The position numbers were made by a program, and so were the translations under genes. Below, in pieces: positions 11,511 through 21,190 of a stretch of 64,000 bases of DNA. The stretch's first letter is position 1. Every line of letters begins with the position of its first letter. The DNA is taken from the NCBI RefSeq assembly GCF_010183535.1, contig NW_026526032.1, positions 1-64,000 on the forward strand. Reading direction: 5' to 3'. A model generated the notes under the pieces. It was not told the DNA's origin, searched no databases, and saw nothing but the letters and a program-made list of their open reading frames with translations. The stretch comes from Caenorhabditis remanei. Lineage: Eukaryota; Nematoda; Chromadorea; Rhabditida; Rhabditidae.

Positions 11511-12036
11511 ATTGATAATTTGTGTTAGAAGGGTCTTTGGTTTTTGTCATTTCTTGGTTTCAATGGCCTTTTCCGGCCTGAAGCTTTTAGGCCCGGCCCG
11601 TCATTTGGCAAGTATGAGTTTATATTTATATTTATTTTAATTCGATAGGAAGGGCAAGGAGCCACTGATACAACCGAAAAGGATTCAAAAAGATAAATAA
11701 ATATTTGATGGGCCGATTCTGGAGGACGCAAAATCAGGAAGGTAAAAAACTATTTTTCCCTTTGGAAGTAGTAAAAAAGAGAAAAATAGTTTTGCCCTTT
11801 TTTTGCTACCTCGTGAATAGGCCAAAAACGAGAGAGGGAGGGGGGAGACACACAGTTTTACCATCTTCAGTTTTCTTTTTAATTGTCTATCATTTTTCAG
11901 AAAACCCAAAAAAAATGTCATACCATTGCAAAGTCATACAGATTATCAAATATTTACCACCTTCTATATTTTGTTCGTCTAACTTTTGCAATTCAATGCA
12001 ACTCAGTTCAGGTACGACAGTCGCGTTCGCCCAGTG
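11511..12036. repeat. hAT-MITE end fragment and a 90-bp hairpin
   Basis: 11575-11620 holds the GGCCCGGCCCGTCA...CAAGTATG end of the hAT MITE. 11750-11815 can fold on AAAAACTATTTTTCCC and GAGAAAAATAGTTTTGCC, and a similar hairpin with GGTAGCAGAAAA ends is at 15810-15895. No gene evident. Confidence 0.5.
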
Positions 12037-12237
12037 ATGAACCACTCGAAACCAACAACTGTTTCGTTTTCATTGAGTTTATATAAGATTCTTTTTATTG
12101 TGAGTCTTGTTTTGTTTATCTATTTCCAATTTCATGTAAAAGAATTGTTACAGAACGAGAAAAAAACGTCCGTTTCGTTTGGACGATACAGATATGGAAT
12201 GATGACTTTCTCGGATGGAGTTATCTTTAGGGGATGA
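12037..12237 (+). CDS. Possible small single-pass membrane protein
   Basis: ATG at 12037 opens 66 codons to the TGA at 12235-12237. A short polar N-terminus (MNHSKPTTVSFSLSLYK) is followed by one hydrophobic segment (ILFIVSLVLFIYFQF) and a basic/aromatic tail (RYRYGMMTFSDGVIFRG). No homologue recognised, no strong codon evidence, and the downstream sequence to 12930 shows only a 19-bp direct repeat (CCTGTAAACTAACTATATC near 12389 and 12416). It may be noise. Confidence 0.25.
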   Translation: MNHSKPTTVSFSLSLYKILFIVSLVLFIYFQFHVKELLQNEKKTSVSFGRYRYGMMTFSDGVIFRG

Positions 12238-13262
12238 TTAATACAACCATACTGCCACTTGATGCCATATGATTGCCGGTTTTTTACAGATTCCAACAAC
12301 ACGTTAAGACCAGTAGCACCAGTGTGGTTTTGACATACCTTTTAGAAACAGAGAAATCATTTTCAGATTCTTCCCTTAAGACCAACTAGCCTGTAAACTA
12401 ACTATATCTTCCGCAGCCTGTAAACTAACTATATCACATTATCCAACAATAAATCTAATTCCAACTACGAACCAGAATATAAATCTGGACAAACTTATGA
12501 ACAACTTCTTTTCAAATGAAGAATGGGTTTGGATATTCCCACTTCTGTTATCACGTTGGTCGCTGTTACGGGATTCTCTGTTTCTGCTCTACGAGTTCTG
12601 AGAGATGAGTCGAAAGGAGTTTCGGCGAGCAGTTGAATTACTCTCTAGATTACTGTCTTTAAAAAATGGTAGAAACTAAAGATAACAAATTTTTCAGTGA
12701 ATGTCGACGTCTACTGACTTTGTTCCTCTCTTCGGAAAATATCTTTCTATAATATTCATTATATTCATAAGAACACTCTTCACAGCATCTATTCTGAATG
12801 AACACCTACAAAAGATGTATGCAAAGCGAGTGTCTTCTATTGTCTTGTACATATTTTTTGGAAGGGTAGCTGTCAACTAGAAAAAATCCATAATGATTGA
12901 TTTCAGAAATCCCACCCGGATTTGAAGACCAATTAAAGAAAAACAATGGCTAGAATTTGCGCGCGCAGAGGTCGCCCCGGCAGTGTTACACGTATCTCCG
13001 ACACGGAGGTGGGCCTAGAAACACAAATGACTTTGGAGAGAAGAGTGCACGGTGCCAACCGTTCAAATTTTAGAAAAGGACACACGAAATTAACTTTTTC
13101 AAATTTATTCAGTTGGTAAAAATACATAAAGTTATAAAAATAAAAATTAGATGGTATGAATATGCAAGTTTCCCTCGTCTCGCTCCCGTTTGATGCAATC
13201 ACGATTCAAATAACTGCATATCCCATCAAGCACTTTCACTGAGAAGAGGAATGGCTCCCACT

Positions 13263-13969
13263 CTACAGGACTTGGAGATCCTCGCCAACGAGTTCCTTCA
13301 TTTTTTTGAATACTTCCTTCGTGTAAGCACTCAGGTAGCTCTCCACAGCTTGATATAATTCCATTCCTCCGAGTTTCCGATCGTGTAGACTGATGGAAGT
13401 GCAATAACGGTAGACTGATCTGAAAAATATGAATGATGAAGATAAGATACAATTCGGTATCAACTAGGGAAGGATATGGAACGTGACTTGAAAAATTAGT
13501 TTTTGTTTTCCAGTGCTCACATACTTGTCACGGGCCGGGCCGATTTCCAAATTTTCACCGGCCCGGCCCGGGTCGGCTCGGTCGGCCCGGGTGAAGCGAC
13601 TTTCTTTCGAAAAAAATGTTTTTTTCAGCAGTAATTTTTGAAAAAGTGGTTTTGGGGGCATTTTCTGCAAAAATTCGACTGAATTGATGATTTTATAAGT
13701 TCTACAGTGAATTTAGTGATTTAAAAAAAAACATTTTCCACCCGGGCCGACCGGGCCGGCAACATTTTTCCTCGGCCCGGCCCTGGCCCGGCCCGTCAAA
13801 TGACAAGTATGAGTGCTCATAAGTGTTTTTACACAAGTCTAGACTTACTAGCTTGTAATAAAACAAAACTTACTTTATCTTTTCTGTTCTTTCTCGGTCA
13901 TCATATTCGGGCTGACGTTGTGCATCCAAATGGTGGATTTTTGATCCGCAGACGCAAGTATCTCCGACT
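13263..13969 (-). CDS. Unrecognised small protein gene with a Cys pair, C-terminal exons
   Basis: Exons 13969-13874 and 13419-13263 join in phase (2+1) and end at TAG 13265-13263. Protein begins VGDTCVCGSKIHHLDAQRQ, becomes charged (YDDRERTEKIK), then SVYRYCTSISLHDRKLGG and a helix (ELYQAVESYLSAYTKEVFKK) to the end. The Cys-X-Cys near the start hints at a metal site, but no family is recognised. The intron holds a complete hAT MITE. Upstream on the same strand lies promoter module 3 (14730-15010). The 3' flank (13050-13130) resembles the 3' flank of the 10005 gene (9715-9780), suggesting both loci descend from a duplicated block. A separate fragment reading VGDTC near 13000 may be a relic of this exon. 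Confidence 0.5.
13520..13811. mobile_element. hAT-type MITE with complete ends and 8-bp target duplication
   Basis: 292 bp, starting CATACTTGTCACGGGCCGGG and ending TGACAAGTATG. The 8 bases on each side are identical (AGTGCTCA at 13512-13519 and 13812-13819). CA...TG ends and an 8-bp duplication are characteristic of the hAT superfamily. Non-coding; sits in the intron of the 13263-13969 gene. Confidence 0.85.
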
Positions 13970-14079
13970 CTGAAACTAATATGGTTTGTTGATAGACAAT
14001 GAACTAGAGATTTCACTATTTTTTTTAGAATGCACCATATAGGCGATTTCGTGTAAACTTTAAATGGATCAAACAGATC

Positions 14080-14730
14080 ACAAGCAGTGCTTCATTTTTG
14101 TTATGAGCACATTTTCTATACGTACACTTCCTAGAGAATTACAGTCATTTTATGTAGACTGTTTAATAATCGTCCTATTTTGTGCTGAAATAAGACAGAA
14201 AGAGAGAAATTACGGTGTCTCTATGTAACTAGCTAGGAAGTGCCCGTATAAAAAAGTCGTCAACTACAAAAATGAAGATCTGCTTTTGATCCGTGCGATC
14301 CATACACATTTACCATCTAGTTTGATGAGTCACGATGACACACTCTCAATTTTAGATATTTTCAATAGAAAAAGCAAAATATGATATCTTTCGATATGCA
14401 ACTTGCTAGCTGGTGCCCGTAAAAATAGTCTTATTTCGAACAACGCTTCTAATTTTTTTCGAACGAAATTTGGAAACTTTTGGAATTTATTCCAAAAACG
14501 TCGGAATTTTCGATTATACTTCATAATTCAATCAAAAATTAGTTACGCATTAAAAATTTTAGTTGAAGAATTTTGATATATTTTCGAAAAATGGAAATAA
14601 AAGCGCATTCGAATTCTCAATATAATTCAATGAAACCCGAAAACTTGGAAACTTATACCTACAGACTCCATGAGCAGTAATGAACAAAATTTCATTACCG
14701 ATGTTCAACTTTTTCACTAAAATATCACTA
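14080..14730. repeat. Foldback-MITE relative followed by module-associated sequence
   Basis: 14080-14345 matches the 1408 MITE family (CACTTCCTAGAGAATTACAGTCATTT, GTTGTCAACTACAAAAATGAAG-like). 14380-14730 repeats the segment seen at 8390-8790 (CAACTTGCTAGCTGGTGCCCGTA). No coding exon recognised. Confidence 0.5.
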
Positions 14731-15010
14731 TTTTCATGCACTCAAAACGCTATTCCACTTATTGATTTTCGTAATATAATGTTGTATGTTATGAAATATC
14801 AAGCTACTCACCTTATTCAGACCAAAAAACCAGCATACAAGCAAAATAATAGAAAATAATTAGAATTTAATAAAAATCAAAATAAAAAAAGACTCCTATG
14901 CCGAAAAGGTGTCAATTGTAACGAAACATTGTGAAATGGAGAGGAAAGAAAGCGGTTGAAAAGGGGACACACTACTCTGCTTCTCTAGCGCTCTCTCCAA
15001 TACACACACT
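14730..15010 (-). promoter_or_regulatory. Promoter/first-exon module 3, split by a transposon
   Basis: Carries CTACTCACCTTATTCAGACC (donor on the - strand), AATAGAAAATAATTAGAATT and CTCTGCTTCTCTAGCGCTCT, then ACACACACT directly followed by the terminus of the 15011-20938 element. The rest of the module (CTCTTTCCGTATTTGATCGG... to about 21090) resumes at 20939. It precedes the 13263-13969 gene. Confidence 0.6.
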
Positions 15011-15034
15011 CTCAGGCAAATCGATATTAATATA

Positions 15035-15290
15035 ACTAGATGCTGGGTCAATCTAGCATGAAAATGGAGTCTATCTAGACACAGCGTCAGTCTAATGACA
15101 GTCTAGCTAGAATACAGAACTATTGCAAGTGAATGTCAATCTAGATATGTGCGTTATCAGTATATCGCTAATCTAGCTAGATTGTGAAAAATGGAAGAGT
15201 CGATGTCAATCTAGCTAGATGTGGGGTTAATCTAGCGCAAGAACCTAATCTAGCTAGCCAAGGCGTCAGTCTAGCTAGTTAGACATTCGA
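15035..15290. repeat. Left subterminal TCTAGCTAGA array
   Basis: About ten full or partial copies of the palindrome TCTAGCTAGA or AATCTAGC/GTCTAGCTAG, spaced 20-40 bp. The matching right array is at 20785-20910. Such arrays are usually transposase-binding sites. Confidence 0.75.
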
Positions 15291-15452
15291 AAAATCAATT
15301 ATTATTTTTTTATTAATGCAATTTTTTGTTTTTTTTTTGTTTTTACTCGAATTATTCGCTGTATATATTTCTTACTCCGCCAAAAATACTGTTCCCTACA
15401 TTTTATCGTAGTTTTCTCAGAACAACACCAGTTCGCGCTGTGAGACGTCGAA

Positions 15453-15620
15453 ATGAAACGTCTAAGGATTACGGCTAAGATGCTATTCGATGATGCTAAC
15501 AAAAAAGCTAATAGACAAATCGAAGTGAATGAAGGAGAAGAAAAGGATCAGAAGTGGGAGAGTGAGAGAAGACCCAAAAGTCGTTGTAAAGAGACAGAAC
15601 TAGTGTGCCAACAATTTTGA
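15453..15620 (+). CDS. Possible N-terminal piece of the transposon protein
   Basis: After an acceptor (TTTTCTCAG at about 15412-15420), ATG at 15453 opens 55 codons of basic and acidic protein (MKRLRITAKMLFDDANKKAN, later SERRPKSRCKE) ending in TGA at 15618-15620. It lies inside the 15011-20938 element, on the same strand as the transposase-like exons at 19695-20552, with the LINE between. That it belongs to the same protein is inference. Confidence 0.3.
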   Translation: MKRLRITAKMLFDDANKKANRQIEVNEGEEKDQKWESERRPKSRCKETELVCQQF

Positions 15621-15809
15621 CTAATAATATATTTATTTCATCGAAGGGTGAATACCACTTACACGTGAAAATGAATTGATTTTAAGAGTTACATGAAAGA
15701 GATGGTAATAAATAGGGAAAGAAATAGATAACCGGGAATGAGAGCAAACGGGGAGTAGAACAGAAAGATAAAAAGGGGTAAAATAGTTAGAGTTATGGGC
15801 CTATTGACA

Positions 15810-15895
15810 AGGTAGCAGAAAAGGAAGCAAAAAACTATTTTGTGAGTATATATATATATATAAATAGTTTTTTGCATTTTCTGCTACCCTATGAG
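15810..15895. repeat. Hairpin with GGTAGCAGAAAA ends and a TA-rich loop
   Basis: AGGTAGCAGAAAAGGAAGCA...AAACTATTT pairs with AAATAGTTTTTTGCATTTTC...TGCTACC around a (TA)n loop. A relative is at 11740-11830. It lies beside the 3' end of the LINE. Confidence 0.65.
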
Positions 15896-15981
15896 TAGCT
15901 CCATCACTAATTGAAGTAAGACAAGAAATATAGTAGATGACACGAATTGCTATTAGCTAGAACCATAAAAGTAAAGTAAAG

Positions 15982-18783
15982 TTAGTAATTTGTTGGATTT
16001 AGTGACAGGAAATGATTGAGATTGTATTTATATATTCTGCTCTTAAAGACAGCTGTGGATGGTTTAACCGGAAACATCAAATCAGATAAAGAATTCCAGC
16101 AACGGAGAACTCTATTAGAGAGTATTTGAGAAGATAATTTATTCGAGTTCGTAGTTAGAGATTTGAGATAATATCTATGCCGCCTTAATCTTGAATGATC
16201 CAAAAATTCGAATATAGGATCATCAATAATAATTTCCTTGGTAACCATCAGCTTATAGGTGAAGATTAAATCAATACATAGTCTTCGATGTTCCAGTGAT
16301 TTTAGATCACATTCTTCAAGAGCCTCGAAATACGATGAATACGGCATATTGAATTTCTTATAAACTCTGAAAATGAAAGATTTCTGGACTGATTCCAGCA
16401 TTATAACATTCTCCTTCTGAATAGGTGATGTGACCACAGTGCCATATTCCAGTAGAGGACGAATGTAAACCACGTAACATTTGATGAATACTTTCCACGA
16501 CGCATATTTTAGGACCGAAAAGAATATATTAATCCTTTGATGAGCTTTCCGAATAATCAGAGCGTGATGATGAGTAAAGCTAAGTTGACTGGAGAAATAG
16601 ATTCCGAGATCGCGGACTGTGGTCACAGCTGGAATCGGCATATCATTCAATTTTAGATTCAGATCACTATCAATAGCTGGTTTGTTTTTGTGCGAGAATA
16701 TTATATGTTCACACTTTGTAGGAGCTACTTTCATCTTCCACGTATCACACCACTTCTCCAACGTTCTCAAATCAGTGTCGATTGACTTGTTACATGGCGA
16801 ATATATTTTTAAATCGTCAGCAAACAGCAAGTGGTTGCTTATAAATTCGGTTCCAATGCAGTTAATATATAGGAGAAACAGAGTTGGTCCAAGAACTGAG
16901 CCTTGAGGGACTCCTGATAACACTGGTCTTTCGGTAGATAAAGTTCCGTTTACCATTACTTGGAATTTTCTGTTAGAAATAAATGAATCAATCCACTTAA
17001 TCAGTTTGTTTGATATTCCAAATGATTGTAGTTTTTGAATAAGTTTAGTGATTGGAACAGTATCGAAAGCACGTTGGAAGTCAATATAGATACTATGAGT
17101 GTCCAGTCCATTGAGCATATTTGAAATCAGTTTGTTCTGATAAACTAATAATTGAGATACAGTGCTTCTCCGATTCCGAAAACCGAACTGTTGTTTGGAA
17201 ATTAGTTCAAATTCGGTTAAATGATCCACGACATGTTTTCTCACCGTTTTCTCCATAACTTTGCAAATATTAGATGTGAGAGAAATTGGACGGTAATTAG
17301 AGGGATCGGAACGAGAGCCCTTTTTGTGGAGAGGGAGAACTATGGCTGTTTTCCATAAGCTAGGCAACCTACCGACTCTATAGCTCTCCCTGAATATTAT
17401 TGATAAGGGAAGAGCGAGCGAAGTGCACGCCTTCTTGAGAAATATAGCAGGGATGTTGTCCGGAGACGTGTTATTTCTGCTTTTTAATTTGGACAGTAAT
17501 AGTTCGATTTGAGCCGGCACGAATAAAATATCAGTACATGTAGTTTTGATTGGATTAACGATATCAAGAATATCCTCTTCGTCCATGTTGAAATATTCAC
17601 TAAAACACGATCCAAATAGCTCGGATTTAGATTCATCATCCACGATAACTTCATCACGATATTTACATTTCATTGAAGGTATATCAGTATTTCCTTTATA
17701 TTCGGATTTGATGAATTGGAAAAAGTTTTTGGATCCAGAATTGAGTCTATTAGAAACTCTTTCACTTTCCGATTTGATGAGGGATTTCTTAAGTTTCGCT
17801 GCAATGTCTTTATAATACGGCGAATTACCTTCCTTTCTCCAAATCATTAGTTTTTTCTTCTGTAATAATTTCGTTTCGACAGAATGACTTGGTTGGTACG
17901 GACGAATAACTTTGGTAGGTATAAATGTATCGATCATATTCATAATTAACTTCGCCAGATCATCAAACATTTCTTCCACTGATAAACATGAAAATCGTAA
18001 ATCCCAATCAATTCTTGATAAAATATAATTGATAGTCTTGAAATCTCCTTTAGCAAAATTTTTCACAGATCTGGAACAAGATTTAGGGTTAAAGTTTAGA
18101 TTGGTAGTGATTTCGATTTTGCAGTGATCGCTGAACTTGGTTCCGACAGAGACATCACATATTAAATCATTGGAGTTAGTGAAAACTAAATCCAAGATGT
18201 TCGGAGGATCGAGACGTGTAGGGTCATGTACGAATTGAGTCAATCCATTAAACATTGAGAAATCAAGTATACCTTGACACTGGGAGTCAGATGCTGATAG
18301 GGAAGCCCAATCAACATGTCCAAGATTGAAATCGCCAGTCAGTATTACACGATGCTCTGTAAGTAATAAATAATTCAAAGTTGCTAGCAGATCCTTAAGA
18401 CATCTGCTATGGCTTGGATTATATATAACAATAATTCTCAAAGTCGATCCACTGATTAATATGTCACAACATAGAGCTTCGACCATTTGTAGATATTCAG
18501 GTATAGAGATGATATTGTATTTGATTGGTTTACGAATAAGGATTGCAATGCCACCTCCATGCTTGTTCCTATCACGCCTAATCACAGTGAATAGATTGTT
18601 CAACGATAGAAAATTATCTGAATAAGATGAGTCCAATTTGGTCTCAGTGAGACAAAAAACCGCTATATTCGACATAAAAGACCATAAATTAAGTTGAAGT
18701 ACCTTATTTTTGACAGAGAAGCAATTCGCGTATCCGATTGTTAGATAGTTTGAATTAACGCATGTTTTGTTGTCCACGGCCAT
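15982..18783 (-). CDS. LINE ORF2: apurinic-type endonuclease plus reverse transcriptase
   Basis: 933 codons from the ATG at 18783, which overlaps the end of ORF1; the open frame itself extends upstream to 18948. N-terminal endonuclease/exonuclease/phosphatase-fold domain: FCLTETKLDSSY, HGGGIAILIRK, LTGDFNLGHVDW and SDHCKIEI carry the expected Glu, Asn, Asp and His. The central reverse transcriptase shows LPLHKKGSRSDPSNYRPISL, QQFGFRNRRST, YIDFQRAFDTVP, SGVPQGSVLGPTLF and the catalytic LLFADDLKIY. The C-terminal part is Cys-poor, without an evident RNase H. This makes the nick and cDNA in target-primed reverse transcription. No internal stop, so the copy may be young. RPISL and FADD motifs and the domain order fit CR1/Jockey clades. 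Confidence 0.95.
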   Translation of the reverse strand: MAVDNKTCVNSNYLTIGYANCFSVKNKVLQLNLWSFMSNIAVFCLTETKLDSSYSDNFLSLNNLFTVIRRDRNKHGGGIAILIRKPIKYNIISIPEYLQMVEALCCDILISGSTLRIIVIYNPSHSRCLKDLLATLNYLLLTEHRVILTGDFNLGHVDWASLSASDSQCQGILDFSMFNGLTQFVHDPTRLDPPNILDLVFTNSNDLICDVSVGTKFSDHCKIEITTNLNFNPKSCSRSVKNFAKGDFKTINYILSRIDWDLRFSCLSVEEMFDDLAKLIMNMIDTFIPTKVIRPYQPSHSVETKLLQKKKLMIWRKEGNSPYYKDIAAKLKKSLIKSESERVSNRLNSGSKNFFQFIKSEYKGNTDIPSMKCKYRDEVIVDDESKSELFGSCFSEYFNMDEEDILDIVNPIKTTCTDILFVPAQIELLLSKLKSRNNTSPDNIPAIFLKKACTSLALPLSIIFRESYRVGRLPSLWKTAIVLPLHKKGSRSDPSNYRPISLTSNICKVMEKTVRKHVVDHLTEFELISKQQFGFRNRRSTVSQLLVYQNKLISNMLNGLDTHSIYIDFQRAFDTVPITKLIQKLQSFGISNKLIKWIDSFISNRKFQVMVNGTLSTERPVLSGVPQGSVLGPTLFLLYINCIGTEFISNHLLFADDLKIYSPCNKSIDTDLRTLEKWCDTWKMKVAPTKCEHIIFSHKNKPAIDSDLNLKLNDMPIPAVTTVRDLGIYFSSQLSFTHHHALIIRKAHQRINIFFSVLKYASWKVFIKCYVVYIRPLLEYGTVVTSPIQKENVIMLESVQKSFIFRVYKKFNMPYSSYFEALEECDLKSLEHRRLCIDLIFTYKLMVTKEIIIDDPIFEFLDHSRLRRHRYYLKSLTTNSNKLSSQILSNRVLRCWNSLSDLMFPVKPSTAVFKSRIYKYNLNHFLSLNPTNY

Positions 18784-19637
18784 GGTTCCTGATTCTCTTT
18801 GTAGGCGATTTTGACTACTTCTAAATTTCTCACAGTGAATACGGTCTTCTTTGCTTCGTTGTTTTTCTGGATGGCAACTTTCCAGGACTGACGATATTTT
18901 TCCAGTTCTGGCTTCGAAAGGTCTGGACGAGGTGATGCATTCAGGCATCCTTGAATGGAAGCCTTCTCCCTGTTGAACTTCTTTAACACATTGCTCGCTT
19001 CTTCCTTGGACTTGAAGGAAAGACGTACAATCGGCGGCCCTTTTGCCGATTGAGGAAGGCGAAAAACCGCCGGTTTAGAAGTTCCAAATATGTTCGCAAT
19101 CTGCAATGAGAACTCACCGTTATCCATGGCATCAGGAGATAAATCGACATTTTTTAGAATGACATTTGTTTTTCTGGCATCTTCCGTGTTGGCGTAAGAC
19201 ACCGCCTTCATCAGATTAATTTGTGAATCCGGCGTAGTAATTGATGACGAAATAGTTGACGCCACTGCCGACGCAAACGTTTTGACCATAGTAGTTGGAA
19301 TTTTCTCCATTTCTTTGGGTTTCGCAGACAACGTTTTCAAATGTTCCTCCAAGCCGGAAACTTTCTCCACAAGATTAGATACTTTAGAGGTTAAAAGTGA
19401 ATTTTGATTCTGAAGATTGGAGATAGTATCGGCCAAAGACCGGAACATGATTGCAATATCATTCACAGTGAATTCTTCTTTAGATTTATAATCCTTTGAC
19501 AAGAGTTCGAATAGGGGGTTAGAAATTATATCATCCACAGCTTCGGTATCATTTACAGATTTTTTAATTTTCTTTCCAATGAACTTCGGAGAAGATTGAG
19601 CTTTGCGCTTAGGGCGAATATTCCGAATAGGGACCAT
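18741..19637 (-). CDS. LINE ORF1: putative nucleic-acid-binding coiled-coil protein
   Basis: 298 codons from ATG 19637 to TAA at 18743-18741. Basic N-terminus (IRPKRKAQSSPKFIGKKIKK), then a heptad-rich coiled coil (around residues 70-110, ADTISNLQNQNSLLTSKVSN), then a compact segment (NVILKNVDLSP ... PPIVRLSFKSKEEASNVLKK) that reads like an RRM-type fold, ending with a Lys-rich, Trp-containing tail. This is the layout of ORF1 proteins that coat LINE RNA. It overlaps ORF2 by 43 bp, so ORF2 translation probably needs reinitiation or a frameshift. Confidence 0.85.
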   Translation of the reverse strand: MVPIRNIRPKRKAQSSPKFIGKKIKKSVNDTEAVDDIISNPLFELLSKDYKSKEEFTVNDIAIMFRSLADTISNLQNQNSLLTSKVSNLVEKVSGLEEHLKTLSAKPKEMEKIPTTMVKTFASAVASTISSSITTPDSQINLMKAVSYANTEDARKTNVILKNVDLSPDAMDNGEFSLQIANIFGTSKPAVFRLPQSAKGPPIVRLSFKSKEEASNVLKKFNREKASIQGCLNASPRPDLSKPELEKYRQSWKVAIQKNNEAKKTVFTVRNLEVVKIAYKENQEPWPWTTKHALIQTI

Positions 19638-19694
19638 AATAGTAGAAAATCGATACCAGAGAATAGGAGGGGGGTCACCGCTGTCTAAAACACA

Positions 19695-20552
19695 CGGGAG
19701 GGAGGATTCAATACAGATTTACATGAAAATTATCAAGTATATGGTGAAGCTGCTGATACAGAAGAATTTGGAAACCAGTTAGATCGAAGTAACGTTTGGA
19801 AAACTAATTGTACGAAAATGCTCCTGATTTCAGCGCGATTCTGGAGTCTTCTTTCTTCGCAAGACATTCTACGTGTTTATTTCCTTCTGACGACAACTTA
19901 CTCCAAAGCTGGTAGGCATCGTCTCAGCTTTCACGTAAAACGATCACATTTTCAGCCGTAAATCGGTATTTCGATGTGGAATTATTGGAAAATGAGCATT
20001 TGATGAAAACTCTTATTTTTCAACGAGATCACATATTTCAAGTGACAATGTGTGCTGTGTGTGCTGAAGAGGAGAACCAGTGAGGAGCATTCAGACAAAG
20101 TCATAGTGATAACTGAAATTTAAGGTGTGCCTGTGGCGAAGTGAAATCACTTTCTTCAGTAGTATTCAGTGATTGGAAGAAGCTGCTAAATACATTACTT
20201 ACACTCTACGGGTACTCTATTTTGGAAACACAAGCAGATGTCATTCGTGGTCGTTCAACTACTTCTCCAATGAACCATGGAACTCTCAAGGAAACTTTAA
20301 TGGGTCATATCAAGGCGGGAGAGTTATCAATCCACTTCATGACTGGTTTCGATGGTATCAAACTCCACTCAAGAGGAAGGTTAGTCTGCTTCAAAAATGA
20401 AGAATTATTTTTCATTTTGTTTCAGACTGAAATGTTGGCCTTTCACTATGATCCCGCTGGATCTTGAAGACCGTGAACGATCTTCATTGAGATCAGTATT
20501 AACATGTGCATTGTACTTTGGTAGTAAGGATCCTTCATCAAAAATTTCATGA
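19695..20552 (+). CDS. Transposase-like protein of the 15011-20938 element (partial)
   Basis: Four phase-consistent exons: about 19695-19911, 19956-20079, 20125-20379, 20426-20552 (TGA). The first begins next to the LINE, so the 5' part is displaced. Visible features: VWKTNCTKMLLISARFW, a Cys set CAVCAEEENQCACGE (19-residue spacing typical of a small zinc knuckle), SDWKKLLNTLLTLYGYS, MTGFDGIKLHSRGRLKCWPF, then LTCALYFGSKDPS. The GFDGIKL...WP...YFGSKDP pattern resembles nematode transposase-derived proteins of the DUF1258/CACTA-like kind; from memory of the pattern only. The catalytic centre cannot be assigned, and the early stop suggests truncation. Confidence 0.5.
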
Positions 20553-20784
20553 TCTCCTCTTTCCAGGAACCACGCACGTTCAGCAGCTCGTTCGGCGCGT
20601 CGAAAGTGATTACTGGGAGACACGACACCTACCGAAAATAAGTATTCCCGTTTTCTAGCATTTTTTGTTTTCACGTTGTTACTGTTTTTTTTGTTATTCT
20701 TTGTTAATTATTTTGGCTGAATAAATGTTGAAAAGCCAAATTTCCATTTTGAAAAATCAATAAATCATCCCAGCGAGAAGATAA

Positions 20785-20914
20785 GTAGACAAATCTAGCT
20801 AGACGCGTCGTCATTCTAGCGAGATGCTTTTCAATCTAGCTAGCTCCCGCGTCAGTCTCGCTATGCCAATATTGAAGCGAACCTAAGTGAAGCTAGATTA
20901 ACGGGGTTTCTAGC
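20785..20914. repeat. Right subterminal TCTAGCTAGA array
   Basis: Copies of AATCTAGCTAGA, ATTCTAGCGAGA, AATCTAGCTAGC, GAAGCTAGATTA in the orientation opposite to the left array. Includes the 20915-20938 terminal repeat immediately downstream. Confidence 0.75.
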
Positions 20915-20938
20915 TATATTAATATCGATTTGCCTGAG

Positions 20939-21190
20939 CTCTTTCCGTATTTGATCGGACGCTTGTTCTCTGATGTCTCACTTTTCTTAGCCATTCGGTG
21001 GAGAAAGAGACCCGTGGAGAAGTTGCTGGCAGTCGACATTCATAAAAGGGGGCCGAATTGTCTAACAGATTGTGTAATAACAAGACACACAATGATACTC
21101 TCACTTTCCAATCTCTCAACGCGCGTATCTTAAAAGTAGGCGGAGCTAAGAAAATGTGGTCAACTTCAAAAATGTGTAGCAAATGAAATA
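20939..21190 (-). promoter_or_regulatory. Displaced upstream half of promoter module 3
   Basis: CTCTTTCCGTATTTGATCGG, CCCGTGGAGAAGTTGCTGGC, AGTCGACATTCATAAAAGG and ACAATGATACTC follow the order found upstream in modules 1 and 2. It is 5.9 kb from its other half because of the transposon. Confidence 0.6.

Larger units (their letters stand above)
15905..19690 (-). mobile_element. CR1/Jockey-like non-LTR retrotransposon (LINE), both ORFs open
   Basis: ORF1 (19637-18741) and ORF2 (18783-15982) overlap by 43 bp in different frames. 3' UTR is about 80 bp and no poly(A) tract is seen; ends and target duplication were not resolved, so limits are approximate. It lies within the 15011-20938 DNA transposon, in opposite orientation to that element's gene, and seems to abut the exon starting near 19695. 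Confidence 0.85.
15011..20938. mobile_element. 5.9-kb DNA transposon with 24-bp terminal inverted repeats
   Basis: Ends are CTCAGGCAAATCGATATTAA... (15011-15034) and its inverse (20915-20938). The host sequence on both sides rejoins to the uninterrupted form in module 2, with CT present on both sides (15009-15010, 20939-20940), so a 2-bp duplication is likely. Both subterminal regions are filled with TCTAGCTAGA motifs. Inside are a possible N-terminal ORF, a hairpin element, a LINE on the - strand and a transposase-like gene on the + strand. Subterminal motif arrays and a 2-3 bp duplication recall En/Spm-CACTA-type elements, but the terminus is not CACTA; superfamily uncertain. Confidence 0.75.
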
